Assembly: GCF_012676905.1 (NCBI RefSeq)
Contig: NZ_CP051428.1
Coordinates: forward strand, 58,501-122,500
Reading direction: 5' to 3'
DNA from: Paenibacillus albicereus
Lineage (GTDB): Bacteria > Bacillota > Bacilli > Paenibacillales > Paenibacillaceae
DNA length: 64,000 bases
Position numbers and translations under genes: made by a program. Below, piece by piece: positions 6,545 to 16,113 of this stretch. The stretch's first letter is position 1, and each line of letters begins with the position of its first letter. The notes beneath the pieces were generated by a model, which saw nothing but the letters and a program-made list of their open reading frames with translations, did no database searches and was not told where the DNA came from.

Positions 6545-8659
6545 ATGAAGGAGGACAAGGGATCCTCGCTGCTGCTCGTCGTATTCCTGATCCTGCTGCT
6601 CTCGCTGCTCGGCGTCGCCGTGCTTGGAGCGAGCCTCGGCGGGGCGATGCGGACCGAGCGCAGCGAGGAGAACGTGCAAAGCGTGCATCTGGCCCAGAAA
6701 GGGCTGGATGAGGCGATTGCCGCGATCTATGACCGGTTCAACGGCCGTCTCATCGAGCCGGAATCGCTCGGCGCGCAGCTGGCCGGCTTTACGGAGGCCT
6801 TCAACGCGCAGCTGGCGGATGCGGGCAAAGGGGGCAGCGAGATCGATGCGGCGCGGCCGTTCTATCAGGTCGTCAGCGTCCGTTGCGCGGACGACGGCAA
6901 ATGCCTGTCGCGGGGCAGCTCGGGCAGCGCGGCCTACCAGTATTCGCTCGTCGTGACGGCGGAAGCGGAGGTCGACGGGGCGAAGCGCCGGCTGCAGCAG
7001 GAGGTCATGCTCGACACCTATCCGGATTTCCTCAAGTATGCCTTCGGCTCCGAAGGCGTCGTGACGATCGGGGGAGCTCCGTATTTCCGGGGCAGCCTGT
7101 ATGCCGGAGAAGCGCTGCAGCTGAGCGACACGGCCGAATATGTCTACCTCGGGGCGCGACGGACGCAGGTTTCTCAGTTTCCCTATCTCGACCCGATGCT
7201 TGGCGAGGACGGCCAGCCGCAGGACGACAGCGGCTGGATCATCGCCGGCGACGGCGGGCGGCTGCATTACGGCTACGGCATCTCGTACCCCGACGGTGTC
7301 GACCGCTACATGGCGGTATATGACCGAAGCCTGGCAGCGGCGGACGGCGTGGACCGGGACAAGACGCACGGCCTCGGCCAGCGCATCCGCGTCGAGCCGC
7401 CGCAGAAGTTCGTCTCCATCGATGTCAGGTCGAGCTTTCTGGACAAGGTACGGGATTCGCTCGGCGACGGGGCGGGCAGACAGGATCGCAGCGTCATCGA
7501 GAGCGTCTATGCGTCGGGCGGTCCGACAGCGTTGATCGGGCTGCTGGAGTCCAGCTACCCCTCCCGGTATGCTTGGCTCGGCGCGCAGCCGGTCTTGACG
7601 GCGGAGGAGCCGCCGGTGCCGGACATCCTGCTCGGACCGGAGCCGTCCGATCCCGGCGAGAGCCCGCCGGAGCCTTCGGCTCCGAACGCTGGACCGGATC
7701 CGGCGGCGTACGAGCAGGCTCGGCTCGAGTACGAGGAGGCCGTCGCCGTGTACGAGCAAGCCGTCGCCGATTACGAAGAGGAGCTGGGCGAGTTCCGCGC
7801 GGGACTGGCCTCGATCGGCGCTTCCGGCCAGGCCGGATCGGCCGTCGTGACGGGACCGCTTGTGCTGGACGGCAGCGTGCCGGCGATCGACTTCGCTTCC
7901 AAGGGCAAGCATAACTGGCTGATCGTGCACGGCGACCTGGAGCTGCGCGGCCCGGCGATCGGCGCAACGAGCGGAGATGGAGCTGCCGGCGAAGAAGCTG
8001 GGCCAGGCGCGGGCGGCGTTGGCGGTGGAGAAGGCGACGCGGATGCGAGCGGGCCGAACGGCAGCGCTGGCAGCGATTCGAGCCCGCTGCGGCTGCGCGG
8101 CAACGTGCTCGTCACCGGCAGCATGACGCTGACCGGCCAGGTCGACGTGGACGCGACCGTCTACGTGCTCGGACGGACGGACATCCGCGACGGCGCGATA
8201 CGCGGGCTGCAGCCGGGCGGCACGGCCCCGCGCAAGGAGCTCGTGCTGATCGGCGGCGGGCCGATCGATCTGTACCGGGTGAGCTCGTTCCAGCCGGTCG
8301 GCGCCGGATACGGCAGCGGGACGGAAGCGGACGGGCAGGTGCTGGACGCGTTCCTTTATACGGAGAGCTCGGCCGGCCTGTATGGCGTCGGCAGCGCCTT
8401 CTGGATGCGCGGCGGCTTCTTCGCCAAGGGCGACCTGACGCTGAACGCCACGCTCGGCTCGACGGCCGAGGACGAGGCCCGGCAGCGGCTGAGCTTCCCG
8501 GAGCAGAGCAGTCTCGGGAAGGAGAAAGCCCGCTTCATCATCGATTACAACAGCTCGGTGTTCGCCAGCCAGGAAGCGGCGCTGCCGCGGGTGAACAAGG
8601 TCCGGCTCACGACAGGCCCGCTGCGGCTGCTGCCGCAGGGCGACGGAGCGAACGGATAG
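6545..8659 (+). CDS. Large PilX-like pilus assembly protein
   Basis: Residues 7-30 (GSSLLLVVFLILLLSLLGVA) resemble the N-terminal helix of PilX-type minor pilins, which lack the usual Glu5. The body is very long for the family (704 residues): a beta-rich N-terminal half, a Pro-rich linker near 355-385 (PSDPGESPPEPSAPN), a coiled-coil-like stretch rich in YE/EQA near 390-420, a Gly-rich loop near 480-510, then a beta-solenoid-like C-terminal half (GNVLVTGSMTLTGQVDVDATV). This suggests a surface-exposed tip adhesin or scaffold (inference). SD AGGAGG lies upstream of ATG 6545. It is last in the minor-pilin operon. Confidence 0.8.
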   Translation: MKEDKGSSLLLVVFLILLLSLLGVAVLGASLGGAMRTERSEENVQSVHLAQKGLDEAIAAIYDRFNGRLIEPESLGAQLAGFTEAFNAQLADAGKGGSEIDAARPFYQVVSVRCADDGKCLSRGSSGSAAYQYSLVVTAEAEVDGAKRRLQQEVMLDTYPDFLKYAFGSEGVVTIGGAPYFRGSLYAGEALQLSDTAEYVYLGARRTQVSQFPYLDPMLGEDGQPQDDSGWIIAGDGGRLHYGYGISYPDGVDRYMAVYDRSLAAADGVDRDKTHGLGQRIRVEPPQKFVSIDVRSSFLDKVRDSLGDGAGRQDRSVIESVYASGGPTALIGLLESSYPSRYAWLGAQPVLTAEEPPVPDILLGPEPSDPGESPPEPSAPNAGPDPAAYEQARLEYEEAVAVYEQAVADYEEELGEFRAGLASIGASGQAGSAVVTGPLVLDGSVPAIDFASKGKHNWLIVHGDLELRGPAIGATSGDGAAGEEAGPGAGGVGGGEGDADASGPNGSAGSDSSPLRLRGNVLVTGSMTLTGQVDVDATVYVLGRTDIRDGAIRGLQPGGTAPRKELVLIGGGPIDLYRVSSFQPVGAGYGSGTEADGQVLDAFLYTESSAGLYGVGSAFWMRGGFFAKGDLTLNATLGSTAEDEARQRLSFPEQSSLGKEKARFIIDYNSSVFASQEAALPRVNKVRLTTGPLRLLPQGDGANG

Positions 8660-8677
8660 CATCGGATCGGCAAGAAA

Positions 8678-8719
8678 AAAGAGGGACGAAACGGAGAAGC
8701 CTCCGTTTTGTCCCTCTTT
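8678..8719 (+). terminator. Bidirectional terminator between convergent genes
   Basis: AAAGAGGGACGAAACGGAG (8678-8696), loop AAGC, then CTCCGTTTTGTCCCTCTTT (8701-8719) form a 19-bp stem with one G-U pair. A/T tracts on both sides let it stop the PilX-like gene on + and the large gene on the minus strand. Confidence 0.92.
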
Positions 8720-8734
8720 GCGTTTCCTGCAGGA

Positions 8735-11700
8735 TCAGTACCGATCGCCCGAACGCTCTCCGGACGGCGCGTTCACCGTCACGCGGATCGTCCGCTGCAG
8801 CGAGCCGCCCGGCAGGCTGTTCGCCCGCCAGACAGCGCTGATGACGGCGGAGCCCGGCTTTTTGGCGGTCAGGCGGCCGCTGGCATCGACCGAGACGACA
8901 GCGGGCGCGCTGCTGCCCCAGCGGAGGGCGCTCACGATCTCGCTGGCGAGCGAGGACGGCTGCGCCTGCAGGCCGCTCGTCTTCAGCGGCAGCTGCGCGC
9001 CTTGCTCCAGCGTCAGCGAGGCGGGCAAGGTGAAGTCGCCGATCCAGGCGGTTGTGGAAGCGGAGGAGCGATAGCCGGAATCCAGCTCGATCGAGCTGGA
9101 CACGGTCGCGCTGCCGGCGCCGACCGCAGCCAGCAGCGCCTTGGCCGGCTGGCCGGATTTGGGCGTCAGCGTCGCCCGTTCGGCAGGCGCGCCGCCGAGG
9201 CTCCAGGCCAGAGCGGACAGGCTGCCGCTGTAGGCCGGGCTCCAGCTGGCGGACACGGTCAGCTGCTGGCCTGCGGCGAGCCGCTGCGGCAGCTCGGACA
9301 GCGCCAGCTCCGGCGCGATCACGTCCAGCTCCCGCTCCACCGTGAAGGAGTAGCCCGTCGACATCGTCACGACGGCGGCAGCCGTCGCTTTGCCGCTGCT
9401 TCCGGCAGGCTTCGTTGCCGTCAGCGTGCGGCTGCCGGCGGCATCGCCTTGCAGCGTGCCGGCGCCTTGCGCGGTCCAGCGGACCGTATGCTCAGGCACG
9501 TCGGCCGCAGCGACGCCGTCCCAGCGGAGCGACAGCTGCGTCTGCTCGCCCGGCAGCAGCTCGTTCTTGCCTGCGGCAAGCGTCGGCTTGGCGATGATGC
9601 GCACCGCCTGAGCGGCCTTGGCCAGCTCGATCGGCGGCTCGCCGGCGCGGAGCGGCTGGGTCGCCTTGAGCGCGACTCGTCCGCTGCCGGGCGCAGAGGA
9701 AGCGACGCCAGCCGTCTGGCCGCTGCTGTCCGCAGAGAGGGCCGGCCGGGCGCCGGCATCCGATTCCCAGCTCCACGCGTAGGCTGGCGCTCGTCCGGCC
9801 GCATCGGTGCCGACGGGATGGCGGTCGCCCCAGGAGCGGGTCCATATCGCCTTGCCGTCGCCGGCGACGATGACGGACGGTCCGCTCAGCTGCAGGTCTG
9901 GGGCGACGATGTTCAGTGTAAGTCCAAGAGACTTGTACGAATCGGTTTTCAGTTCACTGTTGAGAACATTGATGCTGGCGTTGAGGGTATACGTTTCAGA
10001 ACTAGACGGGTAGAAGGTCGATGTCCATTCCAAGAGGCCTGGCTTCCGCTGCTTCTCCCGGATGCTTTCCTCGCCGGCCTGCTGAGGGCCGACCGACCAC
10101 TCGACCTGCGCGCCGCTCGGCACCGTGTCGCTCGTCACCTTGGTGAGCAGCGATTTCAGCGGAATCCGGCTGCCCAGCGTGTATTCCTTGCCTCCATCGG
10201 CGGTGGTCAGCGACAAGCCCGGCTGGATGACATGGACCACCGTGCTGGCGCTGAGGCCGGTGAGCTCGTCGAAGACCGTAACGATAGAGTCGCCCTTCGT
10301 AAGTCCGCTTACCATGACGCCGCCGATGACGTTCTCCGCCACCGACACATTGGTCTGCTGGCTCGTCGTCCATTTCAGACCGATGACCGACGCTTCCGCC
10401 GGCTCCATCGCCAGCAGCAGCTTGTAGTTCTGGCCGATCGCGATGTCGACCTCGGCGGGGAGCGAAAGCTTCGTCGGCTTGACGATCGCCTCGAGCGTCA
10501 GGGCGTTGAAGCGGAGCGACGTGCCCGCGCTCTGACCCAGGTTGCGGTACGTCAGCGTCGCCTGGTCAAGCGGCAGCTTGCCGATCGCGGCGGCCTTGGC
10601 CGTAATCGAGAACGGAATCGGCGCCGCCGTGTAGCGCGTGCCGTCGCCGGCCGGATCGGCGGCGTAGCGGATGTCGGGCAGCGTGCCCGTCACCGTGTAG
10701 CCGCCGGCGAGCGAGCCGCTCTTCTGGAAGCCGGCGGGGAGCGAGACCGGCTCCAGATTCGGAGGCAGCTTCTCCTGGAACACCGGAGCCGCGATGACGA
10801 GATCGTTCTGGCCTCTGGCCGCCGTCACCGGTTGCGGGCGCACGACGTAGCTCAGCGTGAAGTCCTTGCCTTTCTCAACATAGGCGTCCTTGAACGTGCC
10901 GGATGCGGAGCGGTCGACCTGCAGGCCGGCCGTCACGGGCCGGACGACGACACGCACCGACTCGGTCGAAAAAGCGCCTTGCCGGTCGGTCGCCGTGATG
11001 CGGACGGTCAGGTCTCCGCCCTTGGGCAGCGGATTCGGATACGACTCGGAGACGAGCGTCCCCGACAGCAGCGAGGCGTTGTCGGACATCGTCCGGACGA
11101 CCGGCCTGCCATCCTCGCCCGTGTACAGGAACTCCACCTTGGCGCTGATCCGGCGGTCCTTGTAGTCGGGGTCCTCGGCGGTGAAGCTGACGGGAATCTG
11201 CTGGTAATGCGGAATGAAGTTGCCGGCCTGGTCCGAATAAGCGGCAGGAGCGTGGACGGACAGCTCCGGCTTATGGTTGGAGCCCATGTACGCGCGGTAC
11301 ATCGTGTTGACGAACAGGCGCTGCTCCCAATCGGGGAACGTGCCGTTGTCGCCCTGATGGCCGGTGCCCGAGTAGGTGACGTTGCCTTTGGAATACGTGT
11401 AGTAATGGTTCCAGCTGTCGCTGTTGTCCCGCGTGCCGCCGGTGATGTTGTACCACGTCACGAGCGTCGGGTCCTCCAGATCGAGCATATAGTACTGGTC
11501 ATGCGTCGTCGCGACCCTGGGCGTGCCGGCGTCGAGGTTGAACGGATAGCGGGTGAGCAGGCCGTCGTTGACCTTGGCGACGGTCGTCGACGTCTGCGGC
11601 GCGCCGAGTCCGATGTTCGTCTGGATGCCGGTCTGACCGGTCGCTTCTTTGAAATTCCGCGTCCAGACGTTGTCGGTCGTGCCGCTGGCGATGTACACCG

Positions 11701-12970
11701 TGTCATGGGTGAACATGACGCTCTGTCCGGTCTGGATGAAGTCCTTGACGGCTTTGGCCGCCGTCTCGCTGATCGGGGCGCTGCCGTTGTAGGAGTCCTT
11801 GAAGCCGAAGATCAGCATGTCGTACTTGCCGCCGATGGAGTCGTACCCGAACGGGCCGCCCTTGGTGTTGAACGCCTGAATCGTGGCTGTCTTCAGCGTG
11901 ATCCGGTAGTCGTCGGTGCTCAGATAGCTCTGCTTCAGCACGGTATCGTTCGTGAGGGCGCTTTTGTCGTTTCCAGGCAGCACCTGAAGCACGCCGATCT
12001 CCGTCTGCCGGTCGCGGAAGCGGATGGCGCCGGAGGCGTAGCTTTTCAGCCCGGTCTCGATCTCGACCAGCTCCAGCTTCCAATAGTACAGCCCGGAGTA
12101 GCCGCGCGGCATGCGGTAGCGCAGCTCCCCGGATGGTCCGGCGGCGTCGGACGTGGCGACGACCTGCTCCGCCTGGAAGCGCAGCGAGGAATCCAGGTTG
12201 AGGTACAGATTGGCGCGCAGGCGGGACGACTCCGGCTGCGAATAGCGGAAGACGAGCGTGTCTCCGGCGCGATACATGGAGGACGGATCGGTCAAGTAGT
12301 CGGTCGGAGCCGCAGTCACTTGAAGCTGCGGCCGCAGCGCGAGCAGGCGCGCGTACCGGTCCTGCTTCAAGGTGGAGGCGATCGCCTTCAGCCCTTGCTG
12401 GTCGAGGAACAGCACGTTGTCCCGCTGATTCCCGCTCTCCTGATAAGGGGAGAACTTCGACTTGAGGATGCCGGACTTGCCGTCAGGAGTCGCAGGCTGA
12501 TACAGCAGGCCGTCGGCCGTCGCCCTGTCGCTGTACAGCATCACGAGCAGGCCGCGGTTGACGTAGCCGTCGATCAGCTCCTGGGCCTTGAGGTTCGTGA
12601 TGTCGTTGAGCTTCTTGGACGTGTCATGCGCCGCATTGCGGGCTTCGGGCGTGGCCAGAAGGGTCATCGACTCGGGATTGTACTTGCCCTTGCCGATGTA
12701 GACGGCGTCGTACAGGCCGTCGATATCGGTGCGGGAGGCGACGAACGTCTTCATCTTCATCGTCGTGATGTCGTAGCTCGTGGTGCCGAGCAGGGCTTTC
12801 AGGTCCGACGTGCCGTTGTCCGTGATCTCGAGCACGCGGATCTTGGCGGCGGATGCCGCCGCAGCCGAAGGGACAGCCGGCGGCCAGAGAGACAGCAGCG
12901 ATGCCAGCAGCAGCAGAATCGCCATAGGGGCGCAGAGCGCGGAGCGGAGACGGGCGGCCATAGGGTGCAT
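8735..12970 (-). CDS. Large secreted protein, DUF5057-like N-terminus with bacterial Ig-like repeats
   Basis: This 1411-residue protein starts with a Sec signal peptide (SALCAPMAILLLLASLLSLW, cleavage near AAAASA). Residues about 43-430 begin KIRVLEITDNGTSDL and contain YDMLIFGFKDSYNG and VMFTHDTVYIASG, which I recall from the DUF5057 family in Paenibacillus. The fold hints at a class I glutamine-amidotransferase-like module. The rest is beta-rich Ig-like material. Big_2-type signatures occur around 840-920 and near the end (VVSVDASGRLTAKKPGSA). There is no LPXTG or SLH anchor. It is the only minus-strand gene in the pilus locus. SD GGAGG precedes ATG 12970 by only 3 nt; ATG 12961 is the alternative start. 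Confidence 0.82.
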   Translation of the reverse strand: MHPMAARLRSALCAPMAILLLLASLLSLWPPAVPSAAAASAAKIRVLEITDNGTSDLKALLGTTSYDITTMKMKTFVASRTDIDGLYDAVYIGKGKYNPESMTLLATPEARNAAHDTSKKLNDITNLKAQELIDGYVNRGLLVMLYSDRATADGLLYQPATPDGKSGILKSKFSPYQESGNQRDNVLFLDQQGLKAIASTLKQDRYARLLALRPQLQVTAAPTDYLTDPSSMYRAGDTLVFRYSQPESSRLRANLYLNLDSSLRFQAEQVVATSDAAGPSGELRYRMPRGYSGLYYWKLELVEIETGLKSYASGAIRFRDRQTEIGVLQVLPGNDKSALTNDTVLKQSYLSTDDYRITLKTATIQAFNTKGGPFGYDSIGGKYDMLIFGFKDSYNGSAPISETAAKAVKDFIQTGQSVMFTHDTVYIASGTTDNVWTRNFKEATGQTGIQTNIGLGAPQTSTTVAKVNDGLLTRYPFNLDAGTPRVATTHDQYYMLDLEDPTLVTWYNITGGTRDNSDSWNHYYTYSKGNVTYSGTGHQGDNGTFPDWEQRLFVNTMYRAYMGSNHKPELSVHAPAAYSDQAGNFIPHYQQIPVSFTAEDPDYKDRRISAKVEFLYTGEDGRPVVRTMSDNASLLSGTLVSESYPNPLPKGGDLTVRITATDRQGAFSTESVRVVVRPVTAGLQVDRSASGTFKDAYVEKGKDFTLSYVVRPQPVTAARGQNDLVIAAPVFQEKLPPNLEPVSLPAGFQKSGSLAGGYTVTGTLPDIRYAADPAGDGTRYTAAPIPFSITAKAAAIGKLPLDQATLTYRNLGQSAGTSLRFNALTLEAIVKPTKLSLPAEVDIAIGQNYKLLLAMEPAEASVIGLKWTTSQQTNVSVAENVIGGVMVSGLTKGDSIVTVFDELTGLSASTVVHVIQPGLSLTTADGGKEYTLGSRIPLKSLLTKVTSDTVPSGAQVEWSVGPQQAGEESIREKQRKPGLLEWTSTFYPSSSETYTLNASINVLNSELKTDSYKSLGLTLNIVAPDLQLSGPSVIVAGDGKAIWTRSWGDRHPVGTDAAGRAPAYAWSWESDAGARPALSADSSGQTAGVASSAPGSGRVALKATQPLRAGEPPIELAKAAQAVRIIAKPTLAAGKNELLPGEQTQLSLRWDGVAAADVPEHTVRWTAQGAGTLQGDAAGSRTLTATKPAGSSGKATAAAVVTMSTGYSFTVERELDVIAPELALSELPQRLAAGQQLTVSASWSPAYSGSLSALAWSLGGAPAERATLTPKSGQPAKALLAAVGAGSATVSSSIELDSGYRSSASTTAWIGDFTLPASLTLEQGAQLPLKTSGLQAQPSSLASEIVSALRWGSSAPAVVSVDASGRLTAKKPGSAVISAVWRANSLPGGSLQRTIRVTVNAPSGERSGDRY

Positions 12971-13277
12971 CTACCTCCAGAATAGAATGGAAAAATGAGA
13001 TGAAGGACATAGTTCATATAGACTAATTTTAGATAGTCCGATTATAATCGATTCGACACAAGAAAAACACATTTTGGAAGTTAAAGCTTTTATTTTATTC
13101 TCATATTGAAATAAAAAGACGATAATTATTGAATATACGATAGGAAACAGTTGATTTATGAGAAATCATTCATTTCTTTTTAAGATTGAGACTAAAGGCC
13201 TAAACTTATCGATATTTCCTTTCGATAATAGGAGGACAAGCCGCAAGGACGGGCAGAGAGAGAGGCGGGGAAGCGAG
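12971..13277. promoter_or_regulatory. AT-rich divergent promoter region of the 1411-aa gene and pilB
   Basis: About 300 nt without a gene, strikingly AT-rich beside its neighbours between 13010 and 13230. It should hold promoters for both divergent genes, but no -35/-10 pair with good spacing stands out. CGATTATAATCG (13039-13050) is a perfect 12-bp palindrome containing a TATAAT. AGGAGG at 13230 has no start codon at a useful distance. Confidence 0.5.
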
Positions 13278-14942
13278 ATGAACGGGGCAAGGAAAAGGCT
13301 CGGCGACCTGCTGGTCGAGAGCGGCGTCATTACGGAGACGGAGCTGCAGGAGGCGTTGCGGGAGCAGGGCCGGACGAAGCAGAAGCTGGGCGACCTGCTC
13401 ATCGCCCAAGGCTACATGACGGAGCAGCAGCTGATCGAGGTGCTGGAATTCCAGCTGGGGATACCGCATGTGAGCCTGTTCAAGTACCAGATCGATCCTT
13501 CCATCGCCCAGATCATCCCGGAGAGCCTCGCGCGCCGCTATCAGGTCATCCCGCTTCACAAAGAGGGCGGCAAGCTGATGGTGGCGATGGCCGATCCGCT
13601 CGACTACTTCGCGATCGAGGAGCTGCGGATGAGCACCGGCTTCCGGATCGAGCCGGCGATCTCCACCAAGGAGGAGCTGCAGCGCGCCATCGCTCGCTTC
13701 TACGGCCTGCAGGACTCGATGAGCCAGATCATGGGCGAGCTGCCGACGCAGGACGAGATCGGCGAGATGGAGATCACCGACGAGGACTCCCCGGTCGTGC
13801 GCCTCGTCAACGGCATGATCCAGCAGGCGGTGCAGCTGCAGGTGTCGGACATCCATGTCGATCCCGGCGAGACGCAGGTGCTCATCCGCTACCGGCTCGA
13901 CGGCGAGCTGCGCACGGAGCGCGTCATTCCCAAGGCGATGCAGGGCTACATCACGGCGCGGCTCAAGATCATGGCCAAGCTCAACATCGCCGAGCGGCGG
14001 CTGCCGCAGGACGGCCGCATCAAGATGCAGGTCGACTACCGCACGGTCGACATCCGGATCTCCTCGCTGCCGACGATCCACGGCGAGAAGCTCGTGCTGC
14101 GGATCCTCGATCTGAGCGTCGGGGTCAAAGGCATCGAGCAGCTCGGCTTCAGCGCGGACAACTACCGGCTGTTCAAAGGCATGGTCGAGTCGCCCTACGG
14201 CATCGTGCTGCTCACCGGGCCGACCGGCAGCGGCAAGACGACGACGCTGTACTCGGCGCTGCAGCATCTGAACCGGGACAGCGAGAACATCATTACCGTC
14301 GAGGACCCGGTGGAATACCAGCTGGAGGGCATCAACCAGGTGCATGTGAATCCGGCGATCGGGCTGACGTTCGCCGCCGGGCTGCGCTCCATCCTGCGCC
14401 AGGACCCGAACATCGTCATGGTCGGCGAGATTCGCGATTCGGAGACGGCGGAGATCGCCATCCGGGCGTCGCTGACGGGCCATCTCGTGCTGTCGACGCT
14501 GCATACGAACGATGCGGTCAGCACCGTGACCCGGTTCCGCGACATGGGGATCGCCAGCTACCTGATCGCCAGCTCTCTCGTCGGCGTCGTCGCGCAGCGG
14601 CTCGTGCGGCGGATCTGTCCGGATTGCCGACGCGCGCATGAGCCGACGGAGCAGGAGCGGATCCTGCTGCGCAGCTACGGCATCGAGACGGACGTTCTGC
14701 ATCGCGGAGCTGGCTGCGGCAGCTGCAGCAAGACCGGCTACCGCGGCCGGATCGCGATCCATGAGGTGTTGGCCATCACGGACGAGCTGCGCCGGATGAT
14801 CGGCGACGACGCTTCGGTGCTCGAGCTGCGGGCGGCCGCGGAGCGGGCCGGCTTGGCCGGGCTGCTGCAGGACGGCATGGACAAGGTGCTGCAGGGGCAG
14901 ACGACGGTGCAGGAAGTGATGCGCGAGGCGGCTATGCGCTGA
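13278..14942 (+). CDS. pilB: Type IV pilus extension ATPase PilB
   Basis: This 554-residue GspE/PulE-family ATPase drives pilus assembly. The N-terminal MshEN region (RLGDLLVESGVITETELQEA) may bind c-di-GMP in this family. The C-terminal ATPase has Walker A GPTGSGKTTT, the Asp box, Walker B IVMVGEIRDSETAEIA and a His box LSTLHTNDA. The zinc tetracysteine is present as CPDC followed by CGSC about 30 residues later. I chose ATG 13278; the open frame extends upstream but without a better ribosome site. Followed by pilT and pilC. Confidence 0.93.
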   Translation: MNGARKRLGDLLVESGVITETELQEALREQGRTKQKLGDLLIAQGYMTEQQLIEVLEFQLGIPHVSLFKYQIDPSIAQIIPESLARRYQVIPLHKEGGKLMVAMADPLDYFAIEELRMSTGFRIEPAISTKEELQRAIARFYGLQDSMSQIMGELPTQDEIGEMEITDEDSPVVRLVNGMIQQAVQLQVSDIHVDPGETQVLIRYRLDGELRTERVIPKAMQGYITARLKIMAKLNIAERRLPQDGRIKMQVDYRTVDIRISSLPTIHGEKLVLRILDLSVGVKGIEQLGFSADNYRLFKGMVESPYGIVLLTGPTGSGKTTTLYSALQHLNRDSENIITVEDPVEYQLEGINQVHVNPAIGLTFAAGLRSILRQDPNIVMVGEIRDSETAEIAIRASLTGHLVLSTLHTNDAVSTVTRFRDMGIASYLIASSLVGVVAQRLVRRICPDCRRAHEPTEQERILLRSYGIETDVLHRGAGCGSCSKTGYRGRIAIHEVLAITDELRRMIGDDASVLELRAAAERAGLAGLLQDGMDKVLQGQTTVQEVMREAAMR

Positions 14943-15001
14943 CGACGGAGAATGGAGCGTCCGAGGCGGAGGCAGGGCGCCGGCGCGCCAGGCTCGGCCG
15001 G

Positions 15002-15025
15002 CTTCATGCGGGGAACCGCATGAGG
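15002..15025 (+). other. Intercistronic hairpin between pilB and pilT
   Basis: CTTCATGCGG (15002-15011) pairs with CCGCATGAGG (15016-15025), with one wobble, around a GGAA loop. No T-tract follows. It may stabilise or process the pil mRNA (inference). Confidence 0.5.
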
Positions 15026-15060
15026 CTGCGCCTGCAAGTGCAAAAGGAGGCTGGACCGAC

Positions 15061-16110
15061 ATGAACGAACCGCAGGGACTGCTGCGGGAGCTGCTGCGCG
15101 AGGCCCGCGAGCGGGGCGCCTCGGATCTGCATCTCGCGTCCGGAGCGCCGCCGCTGCTGCGGATTGACGGCATGCTGACGCCTGCCGAGGCGCAGGCGGC
15201 GCCGCTCGGGCGCGAGCAAGCGCAGGCGCTGCTGCTGCCGCTGCTCGGGGAGAGGCTGGAGCGCTTCGACGCCGAGGGCGAGGCCGACCTCGCGTGCGAG
15301 GAGGACGGCTGCCGGTACCGGCTGAACGTGTTCCGCCGCCTCGGCGGCCTCGGACTGGCGGCGCGCGTGCTGCCGTCGGCGACGCCGACGCTCGAGGAGC
15401 TCGGCCTGTCGCGCGTGCTGGTGGACTGGGCGCAGCGGCGGCAAGGGCTGCTGCTCGTCACCGGCCCGACTGGCAGCGGCAAGTCGTCCACGCTGGCCGC
15501 GCTTGTCGGCCACCTGAATCGGACGCGCAGCCAGCATATCGTCACGCTGGAGGACCCGATCGAGCATGTGTACGAGCAGGGTCTCTCGCTGATCGACCAG
15601 CGGGAGGTCGGCCGCGACACGGCCAGCTTCGCCAGCGGCCTGAGGGCCGCGCTGCGGCAGACGCCGGACGTCATCCTCGTCGGCGAGATGCGCGACGCGG
15701 AGACGATGGCCGCCGCCCTGACGGCGGCGGAGACGGGGCATCTGGTGCTGTCCACGCTCCATACGGCGGACGCGCCGCAGGCGGTCGACCGGATCGTCGA
15801 TGCGTTCGGGGCGGACCGGCAGGGGCAGATCCGCTCGCAGCTCGCCTCGTTGCTCATCGGCGTGCATGCCCAGCGGCTGGTGCGCCGCGCGGGCGGACGC
15901 GGGCGCGTCTGCGCGGCGGAGATTCTCGTCAACACGCCGGCCGTCGCCAACCTGATCCGGTCCGAGAAGGTCCATCAGCTGCGCGGCGTCATGCAGACCG
16001 GCCGGCAGCAGGGCATGGCGACGCTGGAGAGCAGCGTGCAGGAGCTGCTGCGCCAAGGCGCGGCCGATCCGGCCGACGCCAGAGCCTGCCTGCAGGAGAG
16101 AGGGGAGTAG
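15061..16110 (+). CDS. pilT: Type IV pilus retraction ATPase PilT
   Basis: The 349-residue protein lacks the long PilB N-domain and zinc motif, as PilT does. It starts with a PAS-like N-domain (ARERGASDLHLASGAPPLLRIDG). Then come Walker A GPTGSGKSSTLAAL near residue 138, the Asp box, Walker B DVILVGEMRDAETM near 200 and His box LSTLHTADA. PilT powers pilus retraction, so twitching or DNA uptake is plausible. SD AAAAGGAGG precedes ATG 15061, and pilC begins 3 nt after its stop. Confidence 0.92.
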   Translation: MNEPQGLLRELLREARERGASDLHLASGAPPLLRIDGMLTPAEAQAAPLGREQAQALLLPLLGERLERFDAEGEADLACEEDGCRYRLNVFRRLGGLGLAARVLPSATPTLEELGLSRVLVDWAQRRQGLLLVTGPTGSGKSSTLAALVGHLNRTRSQHIVTLEDPIEHVYEQGLSLIDQREVGRDTASFASGLRAALRQTPDVILVGEMRDAETMAAALTAAETGHLVLSTLHTADAPQAVDRIVDAFGADRQGQIRSQLASLLIGVHAQRLVRRAGGRGRVCAAEILVNTPAVANLIRSEKVHQLRGVMQTGRQQGMATLESSVQELLRQGAADPADARACLQERGE

Positions 16111-16113
16111 CGC

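Noticed and set aside
5531..8662. A 1043-codon minus-strand frame across the minor pilins
   Set aside because: The + strand has prepilin signals, ribosome sites and overlaps typical of an operon; the minus frame has no recognisable content.
8708..12985. A 1425-codon open frame on the + strand opposite the large secreted protein
   Set aside because: It mirrors a coding sequence with a signal peptide and Ig-like domains on the minus strand. The + translation is Arg/Gly/Ala-rich without any domain; such frames are common opposite high-GC genes.
13063..13126. Possible ComK boxes upstream of pilB (AAAA-N5-TTTT at 13063-13075, weaker copy at 13114)
   Set aside because: The gap of 38 bp between boxes does not match the known ComK spacings, the second box is imperfect, and AT-rich DNA gives such matches by chance.
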